This document shows, piece after piece, positions 1-8,130 of a DNA stretch of 41,406 nucleotides. How positions within the stretch are numbered: position 1 is the stretch's first letter; the number at the start of each line of letters is the position of its first letter. Location: positions 1 to 41,406 of the forward strand of contig NZ_CAJJWO010000046.1 in the NCBI RefSeq assembly GCF_905196875.1, in the 5' to 3' direction. The position numbers and the translations under genes were made by a program. The notes beneath the pieces are model-generated. The model made no database searches and was not told the DNA's origin. It saw nothing but the letters and a program-made list of their open reading frames with translations. This DNA comes from an uncultured Parabacteroides sp. (GTDB lineage: Bacteria > Bacteroidota > Bacteroidia > Bacteroidales > Tannerellaceae).

Positions 1-300
1 CGCGGGGAACTGGGGTTGCGTATGGCCGTAGGCTCTACCCGCCACGAGGTGCATCGACTGGTGACTGGTGAAGGATTGCTGATCCTTACCCTCGTCGCTA
101 TCCCGGCTCTGTTGCTCTGCTTCAACCTGGCTTACCTCGACTTCCTGAGTACAGACGTAATGCCGGTAACGGTGTTCCGCCTTGCACTCGTCAGCCTGCT
201 GACCTGGGCTATCCTGGCGGCTACGATCATGCTTGCCGTCTGGTATCCCGCCCGCAAAGCAGCACGGCTCGAACCAGCCGAAGCCCTGCATTACGAATAA
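1..300 (+). CDS. ABC transporter permease, FtsX/MacB type (C-terminal part only)
   Basis: The reading frame is open from the first base, so the gene starts outside the window; 99 residues and the stop codon are present. The piece begins with a GLRMAVGSTR segment and ends EPAEALHYE. The permease ending at 2949 has the same GLRMA.GSTR segment and the same last nine residues, so the two are paralogues. At least two hydrophobic stretches are visible (around residues 25-45 and 65-85), as expected for the last membrane segments of an FtsX domain. Members of the family act with a LolD/MacB-like ATPase and often drive extracytoplasmic conformational work rather than classical import. The substrate cannot be read from the sequence. 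Confidence 0.85.
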   Translation, partial: RGELGLRMAVGSTRHEVHRLVTGEGLLILTLVAIPALLLCFNLAYLDFLSTDVMPVTVFRLALVSLLTWAILAATIMLAVWYPARKAARLEPAEALHYE

Positions 301-310
301 CCCGGCCCCC

Positions 311-334
311 GTACGGGCGGTTCGCGAACCGCCC
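311..334. repeat. REP-like perfect palindrome between permease genes
   Basis: GTAC is followed by a perfect 20-nt palindrome (GGGCGGTTCG / CGAACCGCCC) at 315-334. Its GC-rich arms resemble the GTAG-hairpin REPs at 20107-20131 and 20358-20382, but the tetranucleotide is GTAC and there is no loop. It may be a diverged REP moved by a RAYT transposase, or simply an intergenic hairpin. It has no T-run, so a normal intrinsic terminator is unlikely. Confidence 0.45.
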
Positions 335-380
335 TTCCCCGGAAGGCCCTGCAAATAGAATATTAACAACGACAACAAAT

Positions 381-1676
381 ATGTACAAACAATATCTCAA
401 ACAAGCCCTGGGCATGCTAAAGGAGAACAAGCTCCTGAGCCTGATCTCCATCCTGGGAACGGCACTGGCCATCTGTATGATTATGGTGATAGTCATCACC
501 TACCAGATGCGGGTGAAGAACTATTCCCCCGAAGACAACCGCGACCGCAGCCTCTACATACGGTGGGGCGGCCGTACCTTCAACAGTAACAATTATGGTA
601 ACGGTTACCTATCGCTCCGTACCATTAAGGAATGCTTGCTTCCGCTGAAAACGCCCGAAGCTGTCTCCTTCTTCTCTCCTTGCCGCAGCCAGCTGGTCTC
701 TTTGCCGGGCGGGAAGGAGAAGAAAGACTGCCTGATGCTGTTTACCGATGATGTATTCTGGAGGGTATTCAACTTCGACTTCATTTCCGGTAGCCCTTAT
801 ACGCATGAAGAGGTGGCTTCGGGCATCAAAAAGGCGGTCATTACCGAGACGATGGCGCGCCGCCTCTATGGTACGGCCGATGCGGTGGGCAAGACCGTTA
901 TGATCAGCTACAAGCCCTATACTGTAAGCGGCGTAGTGAAGGACGTCTCCGTTATTGCCCGGACAGCCTATGCCGAGGTCTGGTTGCCTTACTCCTCTGT
1001 TGATGGGAATATGCTGGCCGACGACACCTGGGCGGAGAGTATCACCGGCTGGTTTCATGCCGTGATCCTGGCTCGCTCGCCTGCCGACTTCGCTTCGATC
1101 CGTACGGAGATGAACAATCTGCTGGCTGGTTATAACAGTTCGCTGAAGGAGTATAAACTGTCTCTCTATAATCAACCTGATACCCAACTGGAGCTAGTAA
1201 TTAAGGGAGTGGGTGCCATTGGTCCTGACAAGACGAAGACGATCCTTCAGTATCTTCTTGTGATCGTTATCCTGCTCTTGGTTCCCGCCATCAACCTTTC
1301 GGGCATGACCCTCTCGCAGATGCGTAACCGCCTCTCGGAGATTGGTATCCGCAAGGCTTTCGGGGCGACCAAAGGGCGGTTGCTCGTGCAGATATTATCG
1401 GAGAATATGTTCCTTTCCCTATTGGGGGGAGCGGTCGGGTTGCTGCTGTCGTATATCGCTATCTACCTGATGCGCACCTGGCTGTTGAGTGGCAGTTTCG
1501 GGTCGATCTCTTCCGTGTTCGGGGGAACGCCGCTGTTGTCGGTATCCGAGCTGCTGAACCCGGTGATCTTCCTCTATGCTTTCCTGTTTTGCCTGGTGCT
1601 TAACCTGCTGTCGGCGGGGATACCGGCTTACCGGATGTCGCGCAAGAATGTCATCGAAGCCTTGAATGAATACTAA
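381..1676 (+). CDS. ABC transporter permease, FtsX/MacB type
   Basis: 431 residues. One N-terminal membrane segment (about residues 20-42, LISILGTALAICMIMVIVI) is followed by a periplasmic MacB-like domain of about 230 residues. Three C-terminal membrane segments follow (about 290-310, 340-365 and 400-420). The NRLSEIGIRKAFGATKGRLL segment is the cytoplasmic loop that contacts the ATPase in FtsX-domain permeases. The gene lies 80 bp after the upstream permease and is followed closely by another one, so these are a tandem set probably served by an ATPase encoded outside the window. Substrate unknown; such Bacteroidales clusters are often annotated as antimicrobial peptide or lipoprotein transport systems, but nothing here decides it. 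Confidence 0.9.
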   Translation: MYKQYLKQALGMLKENKLLSLISILGTALAICMIMVIVITYQMRVKNYSPEDNRDRSLYIRWGGRTFNSNNYGNGYLSLRTIKECLLPLKTPEAVSFFSPCRSQLVSLPGGKEKKDCLMLFTDDVFWRVFNFDFISGSPYTHEEVASGIKKAVITETMARRLYGTADAVGKTVMISYKPYTVSGVVKDVSVIARTAYAEVWLPYSSVDGNMLADDTWAESITGWFHAVILARSPADFASIRTEMNNLLAGYNSSLKEYKLSLYNQPDTQLELVIKGVGAIGPDKTKTILQYLLVIVILLLVPAINLSGMTLSQMRNRLSEIGIRKAFGATKGRLLVQILSENMFLSLLGGAVGLLLSYIAIYLMRTWLLSGSFGSISSVFGGTPLLSVSELLNPVIFLYAFLFCLVLNLLSAGIPAYRMSRKNVIEALNEY

Positions 1677-1695
1677 CCCTAAATACACGAAGAAG

Positions 1696-2949
1696 ATGAT
1701 TAAACATATACTTAAACTGATCTGGAACCAGCGGAAGAGCAATAGCTGGTTGCTGGGGGAATTGTTGCTGGTGTTTGTCTGCCTGTGGTATATCGTCGAC
1801 TACTTTCTGGTCGTCCTCTATACATTCAATGCTCCGGTAGGCTTTGAGCTCGATCATACCTACAACTTCCAGTTCAATACCCGTGAAGAAGGGGCGGAGG
1901 GGTATCTCACGGTAGCCGAACATCCGTCTTCCGTCGGGGAAGACCTGTGGGAGGCGATAGACAGGATACGACGTATGCCAGAGGTGGAGGAGGTTTCCTT
2001 TTCCCGGTTCGGTACTCCGTATAATACGATGGATAACTACATGTCGCTAAGATCCGATACGACCGGTTCCGAAGCAGTACCCTGCCGGCTCTATTATACG
2101 TCGCCCGACTATTTCGATGTCTACTGCATTCGTCCGGTATCGGGAAGTAAAGCCAGCCTGAAGGAGGGTATCGCTGCCCGTAAAGTTGTAATTACGGAAG
2201 ATGCGGCAGAACGCCTGTTTCCCGGCAGGGAGGCTGTCGGACAAACTGTCTACACCGGCAACGACAACCAGACGCTGACGATTGGGGCTGTGAGCCGGAC
2301 TGCCCGCGGTTCGGAGTTCAATAAGGTGAGGCCGCAGATATTCATGTATCTGTCGGAAGCGGATGTGAAGTCTTTCGGTGTGAATATGCTGCCGTGGGCG
2401 GAAGTCTCCGTAAGGGTAAAGCCGGAGGCGGACAAGGACTTTGCGGAAACATTCATGACACAGAAAAGCGATGGGGTGGAACTGGGTAACCTGTATCTCC
2501 AGAATATCACCCCACTGTCGAATATAAGGGAGGACGCCCTGCGGGACGGTAAAAGCGATATGAAGACCCGCATGTTCATCCTGTTCTTTCTCCTGTTGAA
2601 TATCTTCCTGGGGATTGTCGGCACCTTCTGGTTCCGTACCCGGCAGCGGCAGGGAGAAATGGGGTTGCGTATGGCTCTGGGTTCTACCCGCAGGCAGCTG
2701 CGCATGGCTGTATTAGGGGAAGGGGTGATGCTTCTGACACTCGTGCTCATTCCCGCTTCGCTGATCTGTCTGAATATAGCGCTGGCAGACCTGACAAGTA
2801 CCGGACTTATCGATAACACGGCAGGACGTTTCATAGGAGGAATTCTGCTTTCCTATCTGCTGATTGTCGGTATGATCATTGCCGGTATCTGGTATCCGGC
2901 CAACGAAGCAGCACGGCTCGAACCGGCGGAAGCGCTGCACTACGAATAA
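1696..2949 (+). CDS. ABC transporter permease, FtsX/MacB type
   Basis: 417 residues from the ATG at 1696 (MIKHILKLIWNQRKSN). An in-frame ATG at 1666 would add ten residues and overlap the previous gene by 11 bp; 1696 is preferred because it gives the usual short basic N terminus before the first membrane segment. The order is TM1, a periplasmic domain, then three C-terminal TMs with the GEMGLRMALGSTRRQLR coupling segment. The C terminus (EPAEALHYE) equals that of the truncated permease at position 1, so the cluster grew by duplication with alternating subtypes. The three genes run head to tail and are probably cotranscribed, ending at the terminator at 2978-3017. Confidence 0.9.
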   Translation: MIKHILKLIWNQRKSNSWLLGELLLVFVCLWYIVDYFLVVLYTFNAPVGFELDHTYNFQFNTREEGAEGYLTVAEHPSSVGEDLWEAIDRIRRMPEVEEVSFSRFGTPYNTMDNYMSLRSDTTGSEAVPCRLYYTSPDYFDVYCIRPVSGSKASLKEGIAARKVVITEDAAERLFPGREAVGQTVYTGNDNQTLTIGAVSRTARGSEFNKVRPQIFMYLSEADVKSFGVNMLPWAEVSVRVKPEADKDFAETFMTQKSDGVELGNLYLQNITPLSNIREDALRDGKSDMKTRMFILFFLLLNIFLGIVGTFWFRTRQRQGEMGLRMALGSTRRQLRMAVLGEGVMLLTLVLIPASLICLNIALADLTSTGLIDNTAGRFIGGILLSYLLIVGMIIAGIWYPANEAARLEPAEALHYE

Positions 2950-2977
2950 TAGACACCGGATTTATTTATAACGACGA

Positions 2978-3017
2978 AGCCCGGATTTGTAGTGATTACA
3001 TATCCGGGCTGTTTTTT
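2978..3017 (+). terminator. Intrinsic terminator after the permease cluster
   Basis: A perfect 9-bp stem, AGCCCGGAT (2978-2986) with ATCCGGGCT (3002-3010), is followed by six T residues. It lies 28 bp after the stop of the last permease. Confidence 0.85.
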
Positions 3018-3043
3018 ATACTCTCTGTTGTCATCGGAAAGCT

Positions 3044-3610
3044 TCAGAAGTTCATCGAGGCATAAATGCCGAACTGCTTGTCGCCGGCAACCGGACTGAT
3101 CGTCAGGTTATGTTTTTTGGCGAACGGGCGGGTAAAGATATAGGCACTTCCTGTACCTATCGCCGCTCCGGCGGCCACATCCCACCAGTCGTGCTTCTTG
3201 GCATACGTGCGGCTCCAGCCTACGTATGTGGCTACGGCATACGCCGGGATTCCCCATTTCCAACCGTAACGGCGTTGTATAAAAGCCGCCCCGGTGAAAG
3301 AAACCGAGGTGTGCATGGATGGAAACGAATGGTTATCGCTGCCGTCGGGACGTTCTTTCTTAACGATATACTTCAACGCATATGTCATTCCTAAAGTCGT
3401 TACTCCGGCAAATACCCCTTGTTTCAGCCCCTGCCAGTCCTGCAGAGCCAGTATGGTCGCCAGACTGGCAGCCGGTGTTACGAAAGCCAGCACATCGCCG
3501 GAGGTACGTACTGCCTTGCGGCTTCCGCTGATCTCTATTTCCTGTGCATGGGTGGTAAGGCAGGCGGCAAAAGCCAGCAGGACGATAAGAATGTGTTTGA
3601 TAGGTTTCAT
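3044..3610 (-). CDS. PAP2-family phosphatase, secreted or periplasmic
   Basis: 188 residues. A signal peptide (KHILIVLLAFAACLTTHA) precedes a compact PAP2 domain. The three catalytic motifs of the superfamily are present: K-x6-RP (KYIVKKERP), PSMH (SFPSMHTS), and SR-x5-H-x3-D (WSRTYAKKHDWWD). Family members dephosphorylate lipid phosphates or pyrophosphates such as phosphatidate, undecaprenyl pyrophosphate or lipid A. The gene follows a DUF4250 gene by 38 bp and shares a run with a DgkA-type lipid kinase, which suggests lipid or undecaprenyl phosphate recycling (inference). A reading as a PagP- or LpxE/LpxF-like enzyme cannot be excluded from sequence alone. Confidence 0.9.
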   Translation of the reverse strand: MKPIKHILIVLLAFAACLTTHAQEIEISGSRKAVRTSGDVLAFVTPAASLATILALQDWQGLKQGVFAGVTTLGMTYALKYIVKKERPDGSDNHSFPSMHTSVSFTGAAFIQRRYGWKWGIPAYAVATYVGWSRTYAKKHDWWDVAAGAAIGTGSAYIFTRPFAKKHNLTISPVAGDKQFGIYASMNF

Positions 3611-3648
3611 ATTTGTTTTATTGTTGATGTCGTTGATATGAACGGCAT

Positions 3649-3825
3649 TTACCAGAACTTATTGTTCTCTGCGCTGTATTCGAAACCGGCAATGGCCAGT
3701 TTGTGGACAAGCATATCCTTGTCTACATCCATCTTAGTGCATAATTCATCGAGGGATGCATATCTGTCGCGCAGTTTCATGTTAACTACGCTGAAAAGCA
3801 TCATCGGGTCTTCGGGAAGTTTCAT
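3649..3825 (-). CDS. DUF4250 domain-containing small protein
   Basis: A 58-residue protein begins MKLPEDPMMLFSVVNMKLRD and ends SAENNKFW. The pattern (PxDPxMLxSxVNxKLRDxYxSLDELC...D.D...L...L...GFEY) matches what I know of the DUF4250 family, which is common in Bacteroidales and Firmicutes. The helical segment looks like a small helix-turn-helix fold, but no function is established. It sits 74 bp after the lipid kinase gene and 38 bp before the PAP2 gene on the same strand, so cotranscription is likely. The gene is short enough to be missed by automatic length cutoffs. Confidence 0.85.
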   Translation of the reverse strand: MKLPEDPMMLFSVVNMKLRDRYASLDELCTKMDVDKDMLVHKLAIAGFEYSAENNKFW

Positions 3826-3899
3826 TGTTTTGTTTAATTAATAAAGTGAATAATACAAATAACTGTTATTCGTTATGTTTTGTTTAAAACGTACGGGTT

Positions 3900-4277
3900 T
3901 CAGAGAAGGGCTACCAGCTTGGGGAAGAAGATGATCCCCCCTACGACGGCGGCTGCAATCGCCATCAGCAGGACGGCTCCGGCGGCCAGGTCTTTGGTGC
4001 GTTTGATGGCTTCGCTGTATTCGGGCGACACGAAGTCGGCTATCGCCTCCAGGGCCGAGTTGATTGCTTCGGCTGCCAGCACGGCACCGATCACGATCAC
4101 TACGGCGATCCATTCCGTTTGTGAGATATCCAGCAGGAAGCCTGCTGCGATTACACAGACAGCGGCGAAGCAATGTATCCATGCATTATGCTCTTTCGTG
4201 ACCAGTAAACGTATTCCGTTGAAGGCATACCGGAAACTTCGTAGCCGTTTGCGGAAAGTAAAACCATCGTTCTTCAT
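3900..4277 (-). CDS. dgkA: Diacylglycerol/undecaprenol kinase family protein
   Basis: 125 residues from the ATG at 4277 (MKNDGFTFRKRLRSFRYAFNG), the usual size for this trimeric membrane kinase. An amphipathic N terminus is followed by three membrane segments (about 32-50, 56-75 and 98-118). The signature EAINSALEAIAD (about residues 70-81) followed by KDLAAGAV is the conserved active-site and metal-binding region. Gram-negative DgkA phosphorylates diacylglycerol, while DgkA of Gram-positives phosphorylates undecaprenol; sequence alone does not choose. The neighbours (PAP2 phosphatase 3' of it) fit lipid carrier or phosphatidate recycling. The frame is open further upstream inside the next gene, but those extensions overlap it and lack family similarity. 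Confidence 0.9.
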   Translation of the reverse strand: MKNDGFTFRKRLRSFRYAFNGIRLLVTKEHNAWIHCFAAVCVIAAGFLLDISQTEWIAVVIVIGAVLAAEAINSALEAIADFVSPEYSEAIKRTKDLAAGAVLLMAIAAAVVGGIIFFPKLVALL

Positions 4278-4315
4278 ATTCCAATCGGTTGAAGCCACAA
4301 AGATAGGTAAATTAA

Positions 4316-5899
4316 TTAAAACCCGTTCATCGGGATCAATACTGTCGGTATCAATAACAGGAATCCGACGATCACCATCACCAGGATAAACTTCCAGGAC
4401 CAGCCGAACCATTTGTCGTAAGGGATGCGGCTCACACCCAGTACGGCAATCAGTACGCCGGAGGTAGGGGTGATCAGGTTCGTGAAGCCATCGCCGAACT
4501 GGAAGGCCATCACCGTTGCCTGCTTCGACAGGCCGATCAACTCGGAGAACGGAGCCATGATAGGCATCGTCAGGGCGGCTTTCGCACTGCCCGAAGGAAT
4601 CACCAGGTTGATCAGGGTCTGAATGATATACATCATACCGACGGTAGCCACCTGTCCGAGTCCTTCCATCCCTTTGGCGAGGTTGAAGAGGATTGTATCG
4701 ATGATCTTTCCATCCTGCAGGATCACGATAATACCGCCTGCCAGTCCGACTACCAGGGCGGCACTCATAATATCTTTGCATCCGTCGAGGAAGAGTTTGA
4801 CCAGTTCGTTCGGCGTGCGGTTGTTGGCTATTCCGGCTGCAATCCCCAGTACGAAGAACAGGGTCGCTATCTCCATGATATACCAGCCGTAGCCCATTAC
4901 CCCGATGATAAGGTAAAAGATCGTAAAGAACAGCAGGTTCAGTATGTACAGGTGAACCGTTTTCCTCAGGGCAACGACCGAGGTCAGGACGAATGCGGCG
5001 GTGAGTATCGGTATTAAGGGCAATCCCTCGATCATGCTGTTTCCTATCCGTAAAGTCGTAAGCGGATAATAAACGGCGAAGGCGATCTGTGCCACCGTCA
5101 GCAGGACGAAGCTCATCCAGGCGGCTTTGGGCGTATGGTAAGTGACATCGAGCGAGGTATTGCTGTGCAGGTCGCGCCAGTACCGGTCTTCTTCGTAGAC
5201 GGGGGAGAGTTTCGGGTTCTTCTTCACTTTGGCTGCATAACGCAGTATCCAGGTGAACCCGATACTGTTGATTACGAGCCAGCAGAAGAGGCGGTATTCT
5301 ATCCCCGAGAAAAGCGGGATACCCGCCAGCCCCTGTGCTATACCGATCGTGAACGGATTGAGTATCGCCCCGGCAAAGCCCAGTCCGGCAGCAACGAACA
5401 CCATACAGACCCCGGTGATCGAGTCGTACCCCATCGAGATCGCCATCGGTACCAGTACCAGGCAGAAGGCGATCGTCTCCTCACTCATGCCGAACACGGC
5501 ACCGAATATACTGAACAGCAGCATGATCGAAGTAAGCAGGAAATTCTCTACACCGATCTTACGTATCAGCGGATTACTTTCCATCTTCCGGGCTTTCCTG
5601 AGGAAACTGACGGTGCCGATATCGAACGCCTTGCTGTCGTTCACGATCCAGAATGCCCCGCCGATAATCAGGATAAAGACGATAATGTCCGCCTTGTCGA
5701 CAAAGCCTTTATAGAATGCGGAGAACACTTGCCAGGTCTGCGGAACCCTGTCCACCGTTTCGTAGACTACTGTTTTCTGTCCTGCATCGTCGATACTTTC
5801 GATATACTGTCCACCGGGAATGAACCAGGTCAGGGCGGCACAAAACAGGATGATGTAAAATATAATGACGTAAGTATGGGGTATCTGTCTTTTCTTCAT
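4316..5899 (-). CDS. YfcC-family (DcuC superfamily) membrane carrier
   Basis: 527 residues and strongly hydrophobic, with roughly 12-13 membrane segments. It starts MKKRQIPHTYVIIFYIILFC. Landmarks of the YfcC/C4-dicarboxylate carrier group are the WFIPGGQY segment after TM1, the FGMSEETIAF motif in the first half, and two re-entrant-like repeats (NPFTIGIAQGLAGIPLFSG in the first half; LINLVIPSGSAKAALTMPI and NLITPTSGVLIAVLG in the second). Family members are predicted secondary carriers for amino acids or C4-dicarboxylates; the substrate is not known here. The gene begins 2 bp after rmuC ends, so it is probably transcribed with it. Confidence 0.88.
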   Translation of the reverse strand: MKKRQIPHTYVIIFYIILFCAALTWFIPGGQYIESIDDAGQKTVVYETVDRVPQTWQVFSAFYKGFVDKADIIVFILIIGGAFWIVNDSKAFDIGTVSFLRKARKMESNPLIRKIGVENFLLTSIMLLFSIFGAVFGMSEETIAFCLVLVPMAISMGYDSITGVCMVFVAAGLGFAGAILNPFTIGIAQGLAGIPLFSGIEYRLFCWLVINSIGFTWILRYAAKVKKNPKLSPVYEEDRYWRDLHSNTSLDVTYHTPKAAWMSFVLLTVAQIAFAVYYPLTTLRIGNSMIEGLPLIPILTAAFVLTSVVALRKTVHLYILNLLFFTIFYLIIGVMGYGWYIMEIATLFFVLGIAAGIANNRTPNELVKLFLDGCKDIMSAALVVGLAGGIIVILQDGKIIDTILFNLAKGMEGLGQVATVGMMYIIQTLINLVIPSGSAKAALTMPIMAPFSELIGLSKQATVMAFQFGDGFTNLITPTSGVLIAVLGVSRIPYDKWFGWSWKFILVMVIVGFLLLIPTVLIPMNGF

Positions 5900-5901
5900 G
5901 A

Positions 5902-7179
5902 TTATTCTGTATCTGTTTCTTCTTCAATTTCTGTCAACGGCCCCAGTTCGGGGATGATGGCGCGGGCTTCACGGTCGCTCAACGTATCCACATCTTTCAG
6001 TTTTCGTTGGATGGCGCGGGTGCGGGTGCCCAATACCTCTTCTATCTGTCCGCTGGCCGTTTGCAGGTTCTTCTGTGCTTTTTCCAGCATGCCGCCTACC
6101 TTCTCGAACTCTTTCTTTACGGCACCGAGTATCGTCCAGACCTCGCCCGAATGCTTCTGTATCGCCAGGGTACGGAAGCCCATTTGCAGGCTGTTGAGGA
6201 TGGCGGCCAGTGTCGTCGGACCTGTCACCACCACTTTATAAGTACGTTGCAACTCTTCCAGCAGGGCGGAACGGCGCACCACTTCGGCGTAAATGCCTTC
6301 GAAGGGAAGGAACATAATACCGAAATCAGTCGTAGCGGGAGGGTCGAGGTATTTGTCGGAGATATCTTTCGCCATCTTCTTGATGGTCGTTTCCAGTAGC
6401 TTGCCCGCTGCGTCGATCGCCTGTGGATCGGCGTTGTCGTAGGCTTCCAGTAGCTGTTCGTATATGTCTTTAGGGAATTTGGCGTCGATTGGGAGATAAA
6501 CGTATTCGCGCATATCGTCGCGTCCCGGTAGCTTGACGGCAAATTCGACAACGGTATCCGATCCTTTGCGGGTATGGAAGTTCGCTTCGTACTGCTCCGG
6601 TGCCAGGATCTGTTCGAGCAGCATACAGAGTTGTATCTCTCCGATATTCCCCCGTGTCTTGACATTGCTTAGTACCCGTTTCAGTCCGCCTACATCCTGT
6701 GCCAGCGTCTGCATTTCGCCCAGTCCTTTTTGTACGCTTTCCAGCTGTTCGGTGACGAGGCGGAACGACTGGCCGATGCGGTCGTTCAATGTTTTCTGCA
6801 GTTTCTCGTCGACGGTGACGCGGATGTCTTCCAGTCGTTTTTCCGTATTGGCGATCAGCAGGCGTTGCTGTTCGTCGAGGTTGGCGAACTTTTCCCGTTG
6901 CAGGTTGTTGAAAGAAGCGATACCCCGGTCGAAAGCCTCGCGGAATTCGTTCATGGAACGGGTCAGTTCTTCCCGGTTGTCGCGGGCGACGATACGTCCT
7001 TCTTCCCGGTTCAGCCGGAAGTCTTCGCGAAAGTTTTTTTCGATGCGTTCGAAAGAACGTTGCATTTCGTCGAGCAGGCGTTTCAGTTCGTTTTGTGTAT
7101 CGGAAGTGTCCTTTTTCGGACGGAATAAGATCTGTAAAATAATGATGATAAGAAGTCCGCAAATGATTAACCAATCCAT
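5902..7179 (-). CDS. rmuC: RmuC-family DNA recombination protein
   Basis: 425 residues. An N-terminal membrane anchor (residues 1-18, MDWLIICGLLIIIILQIL) is followed by a long charged coiled coil (about 25-170). The conserved RmuC nuclease-like domain (about 170-380) shows GNIGEIQLCMLLEQIL, the LPIDAKFP segment and DFGIMFLPFEGIYAEVV. RmuC limits inversions and rearrangements at short inverted repeats in E. coli. A canonical TATCTTTG -7 element lies just upstream on the minus strand (7197-7204). It is the first gene of a minus-strand run that continues through the YfcC carrier. Confidence 0.92.
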   Translation of the reverse strand: MDWLIICGLLIIIILQILFRPKKDTSDTQNELKRLLDEMQRSFERIEKNFREDFRLNREEGRIVARDNREELTRSMNEFREAFDRGIASFNNLQREKFANLDEQQRLLIANTEKRLEDIRVTVDEKLQKTLNDRIGQSFRLVTEQLESVQKGLGEMQTLAQDVGGLKRVLSNVKTRGNIGEIQLCMLLEQILAPEQYEANFHTRKGSDTVVEFAVKLPGRDDMREYVYLPIDAKFPKDIYEQLLEAYDNADPQAIDAAGKLLETTIKKMAKDISDKYLDPPATTDFGIMFLPFEGIYAEVVRRSALLEELQRTYKVVVTGPTTLAAILNSLQMGFRTLAIQKHSGEVWTILGAVKKEFEKVGGMLEKAQKNLQTASGQIEEVLGTRTRAIQRKLKDVDTLSDREARAIIPELGPLTEIEEETDTE

Positions 7180-7196
7180 GTCTTTTTATTTTGCGT

Positions 7197-7204
7197 CAAA
7201 GATA
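7197..7204 (-). promoter_or_regulatory. Putative Bacteroidota -7 promoter element for rmuC
   Basis: On the minus strand the sequence reads TATCTTTG, an exact match to TAnnTTTG, 18-25 bp upstream of the rmuC ATG. The -33 TTG is not clear at the preferred 19-bp spacing, which lowers confidence. Confidence 0.45.
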
Positions 7205-7268
7205 GAAAAACTGTGCTCTCATTAAGTAATTAAAAAGAGTTAAAAGAAAGAACATTATTCTTTAACTT

Positions 7269-7300
7269 TTGTTTTAGTGATACAAAGCAGCTTATATTTG
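7269..7300 (+). promoter_or_regulatory. Putative promoter of tpx
   Basis: TTG at 7269-7271 (in TTTTG) and TATATTTG at 7293-7300 match the Bacteroidota sigma-ABfr pattern with a 21-bp spacer, slightly longer than usual. The predicted start lies about 30 bp upstream of the tpx ATG. Confidence 0.6.
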
Positions 7301-7338
7301 TGAGCCGCTTTTAACGTAAAACATAAAATACTACAAAG

Positions 7339-7842
7339 ATGGCAAAAATAGCATTTAAAGGTAGTGCCGTAAATACAAATGGCTCATTACCAGCAGTTGG
7401 AGCAGAGGCTCCGGATTTTAAAGGAGTAAAAAGCGACTTGTCTGAATTGTCTCTGAAAGAATTGAAAGGGAAAAATGTTGTGATCAATGTATTCCCCAGT
7501 CTGGATACAGCCGTATGTGCTGCATCGGTGAGACGCTTTAATAAAGAAGCTGCTTCTTTACCCAACACTGTGGTTCTGGCCGTATCGAAAGATTTGCCTT
7601 TTGCACATGGACGCTTCTGTACTACGGAAGGTATAGATAAAGTGATTACGCTTTCTGCATTCCGGGGTCCATGGTTTGAAGATAAGTACGGGATGCTGAT
7701 GGTTGACGGTCCGCTGAAAGGGTTACTGGCCCGCGGTGTGATAGTAGTCGACGAAGCAGGAAAGGTCGTTTATGAGGAACTTGTTTCCGAGATCACGAAC
7801 GAACCGAATTATGAAGCAGCTGTTGCTTCATTAAAAAATTAA
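7339..7842 (+). CDS. tpx: Thiol peroxidase (atypical 2-Cys peroxiredoxin)
   Basis: 167 residues, the normal Tpx length. The thioredoxin-like peroxiredoxin fold is recognisable, with the peroxidatic cysteine C60 in the segment FPSLDTAVCAASVRRF and the resolving cysteine C94 in HGRFCTTEG. E. coli Tpx uses equivalent cysteines at 61 and 95. The enzyme reduces organic and hydrogen peroxide with electrons from thioredoxin. The gene has its own promoter-like sequence upstream and an intrinsic terminator 44 bp after the stop, so it is probably a single-gene transcript. Confidence 0.96.
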   Translation: MAKIAFKGSAVNTNGSLPAVGAEAPDFKGVKSDLSELSLKELKGKNVVINVFPSLDTAVCAASVRRFNKEAASLPNTVVLAVSKDLPFAHGRFCTTEGIDKVITLSAFRGPWFEDKYGMLMVDGPLKGLLARGVIVVDEAGKVVYEELVSEITNEPNYEAAVASLKN

Positions 7843-7885
7843 GTAGATTATTGTTTTTCATTGGTTAAAGTTAAGGGTTAGTGTA

Positions 7886-7924
7886 GAAGGCTGTCGGATG
7901 TGAATCCCGCAGCCTTCGTTTTTT
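7886..7924 (+). terminator. Intrinsic terminator of tpx
   Basis: A perfect 8-bp stem, GAAGGCTG (7886-7893) with CAGCCTTC (7910-7917), is followed by G and six T residues. Confidence 0.85.
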
Positions 7925-7930
7925 AAGAGT

Positions 7931-7960
7931 TTGATAATTCGGATTTTATTCGTATACTTG
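7931..7960 (+). promoter_or_regulatory. Putative promoter of the leader peptide / MFS exporter unit
   Basis: TTTG (TTG at 7931-7933) is followed by exactly 19 bp and TATACTTG (7953-7960), one mismatch from TAnnTTTG. It is directly downstream of the tpx terminator and about 165 bp upstream of the exporter start codon, giving an unusually long leader that contains an open reading frame and several hairpins. Confidence 0.6.
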
Positions 7961-7981
7961 CAAACAAATTAATTCATCTTT

Positions 7982-8026
7982 ATGTGTTCAATAACTTCTA
8001 AATCAGGCTTCGCTTACTTTGTGTAA
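7982..8026 (+). CDS. Putative 14-codon leader peptide of an efflux-gene attenuator
   Basis: An open reading frame with ATG at 7982 and TAA at 8024-8026 encodes MCSITSKSGFAYFV. It starts about 15-20 nt after the predicted transcription start. Its codons 8-10 (Ser-Gly-Phe) contain AGGCTT (8005-8010), which can pair with the downstream GAGCCT copies in the leader RNA. Its position in front of a Mef-like exporter gene resembles the ribosome-stalling peptides that regulate macrolide and lincosamide resistance genes. The peptide itself is not one I can match to a described leader, so its translation is a prediction. Confidence 0.6.
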   Translation: MCSITSKSGFAYFV

Positions 8027-8098
8027 CGGCAGATAAGAGCCTTCTTATCTTTTGAGCCTTCGTTTTTTACTCCCCGGCAGACTGCGGGGATCGACTTT
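8005..8098 (+). promoter_or_regulatory. Attenuator-like structured leader upstream of the MFS exporter
   Basis: Three elements are visible. The first is a perfect 8-bp hairpin, AGATAAGA (8031-8038) with TCTTATCT (8043-8050). The second is two copies of GAGCCTTC (8037-8044 and 8054-8061), the second followed by G and six T residues (8063-8068); both can compete for pairing with AGGCTT at 8005-8010 inside the leader peptide. The third is a GC-rich hairpin, CCCC-GGCAG-A-CTGC-GGGG, at 8072-8089. The arrangement fits a transcription or translation attenuator in which a stalled ribosome on the leader peptide changes pairing. Confidence 0.55.
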
Positions 8099-8130
8099 CT
8101 ATACATATTTTATTTTAATTAAAAGAAGTT

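Noticed and set aside
5135..6241. Long plus-strand ORF (368 codons) opposite the YfcC and rmuC genes
   Set aside because: It is antisense to two well-supported genes, with composition expected of a shadow frame.
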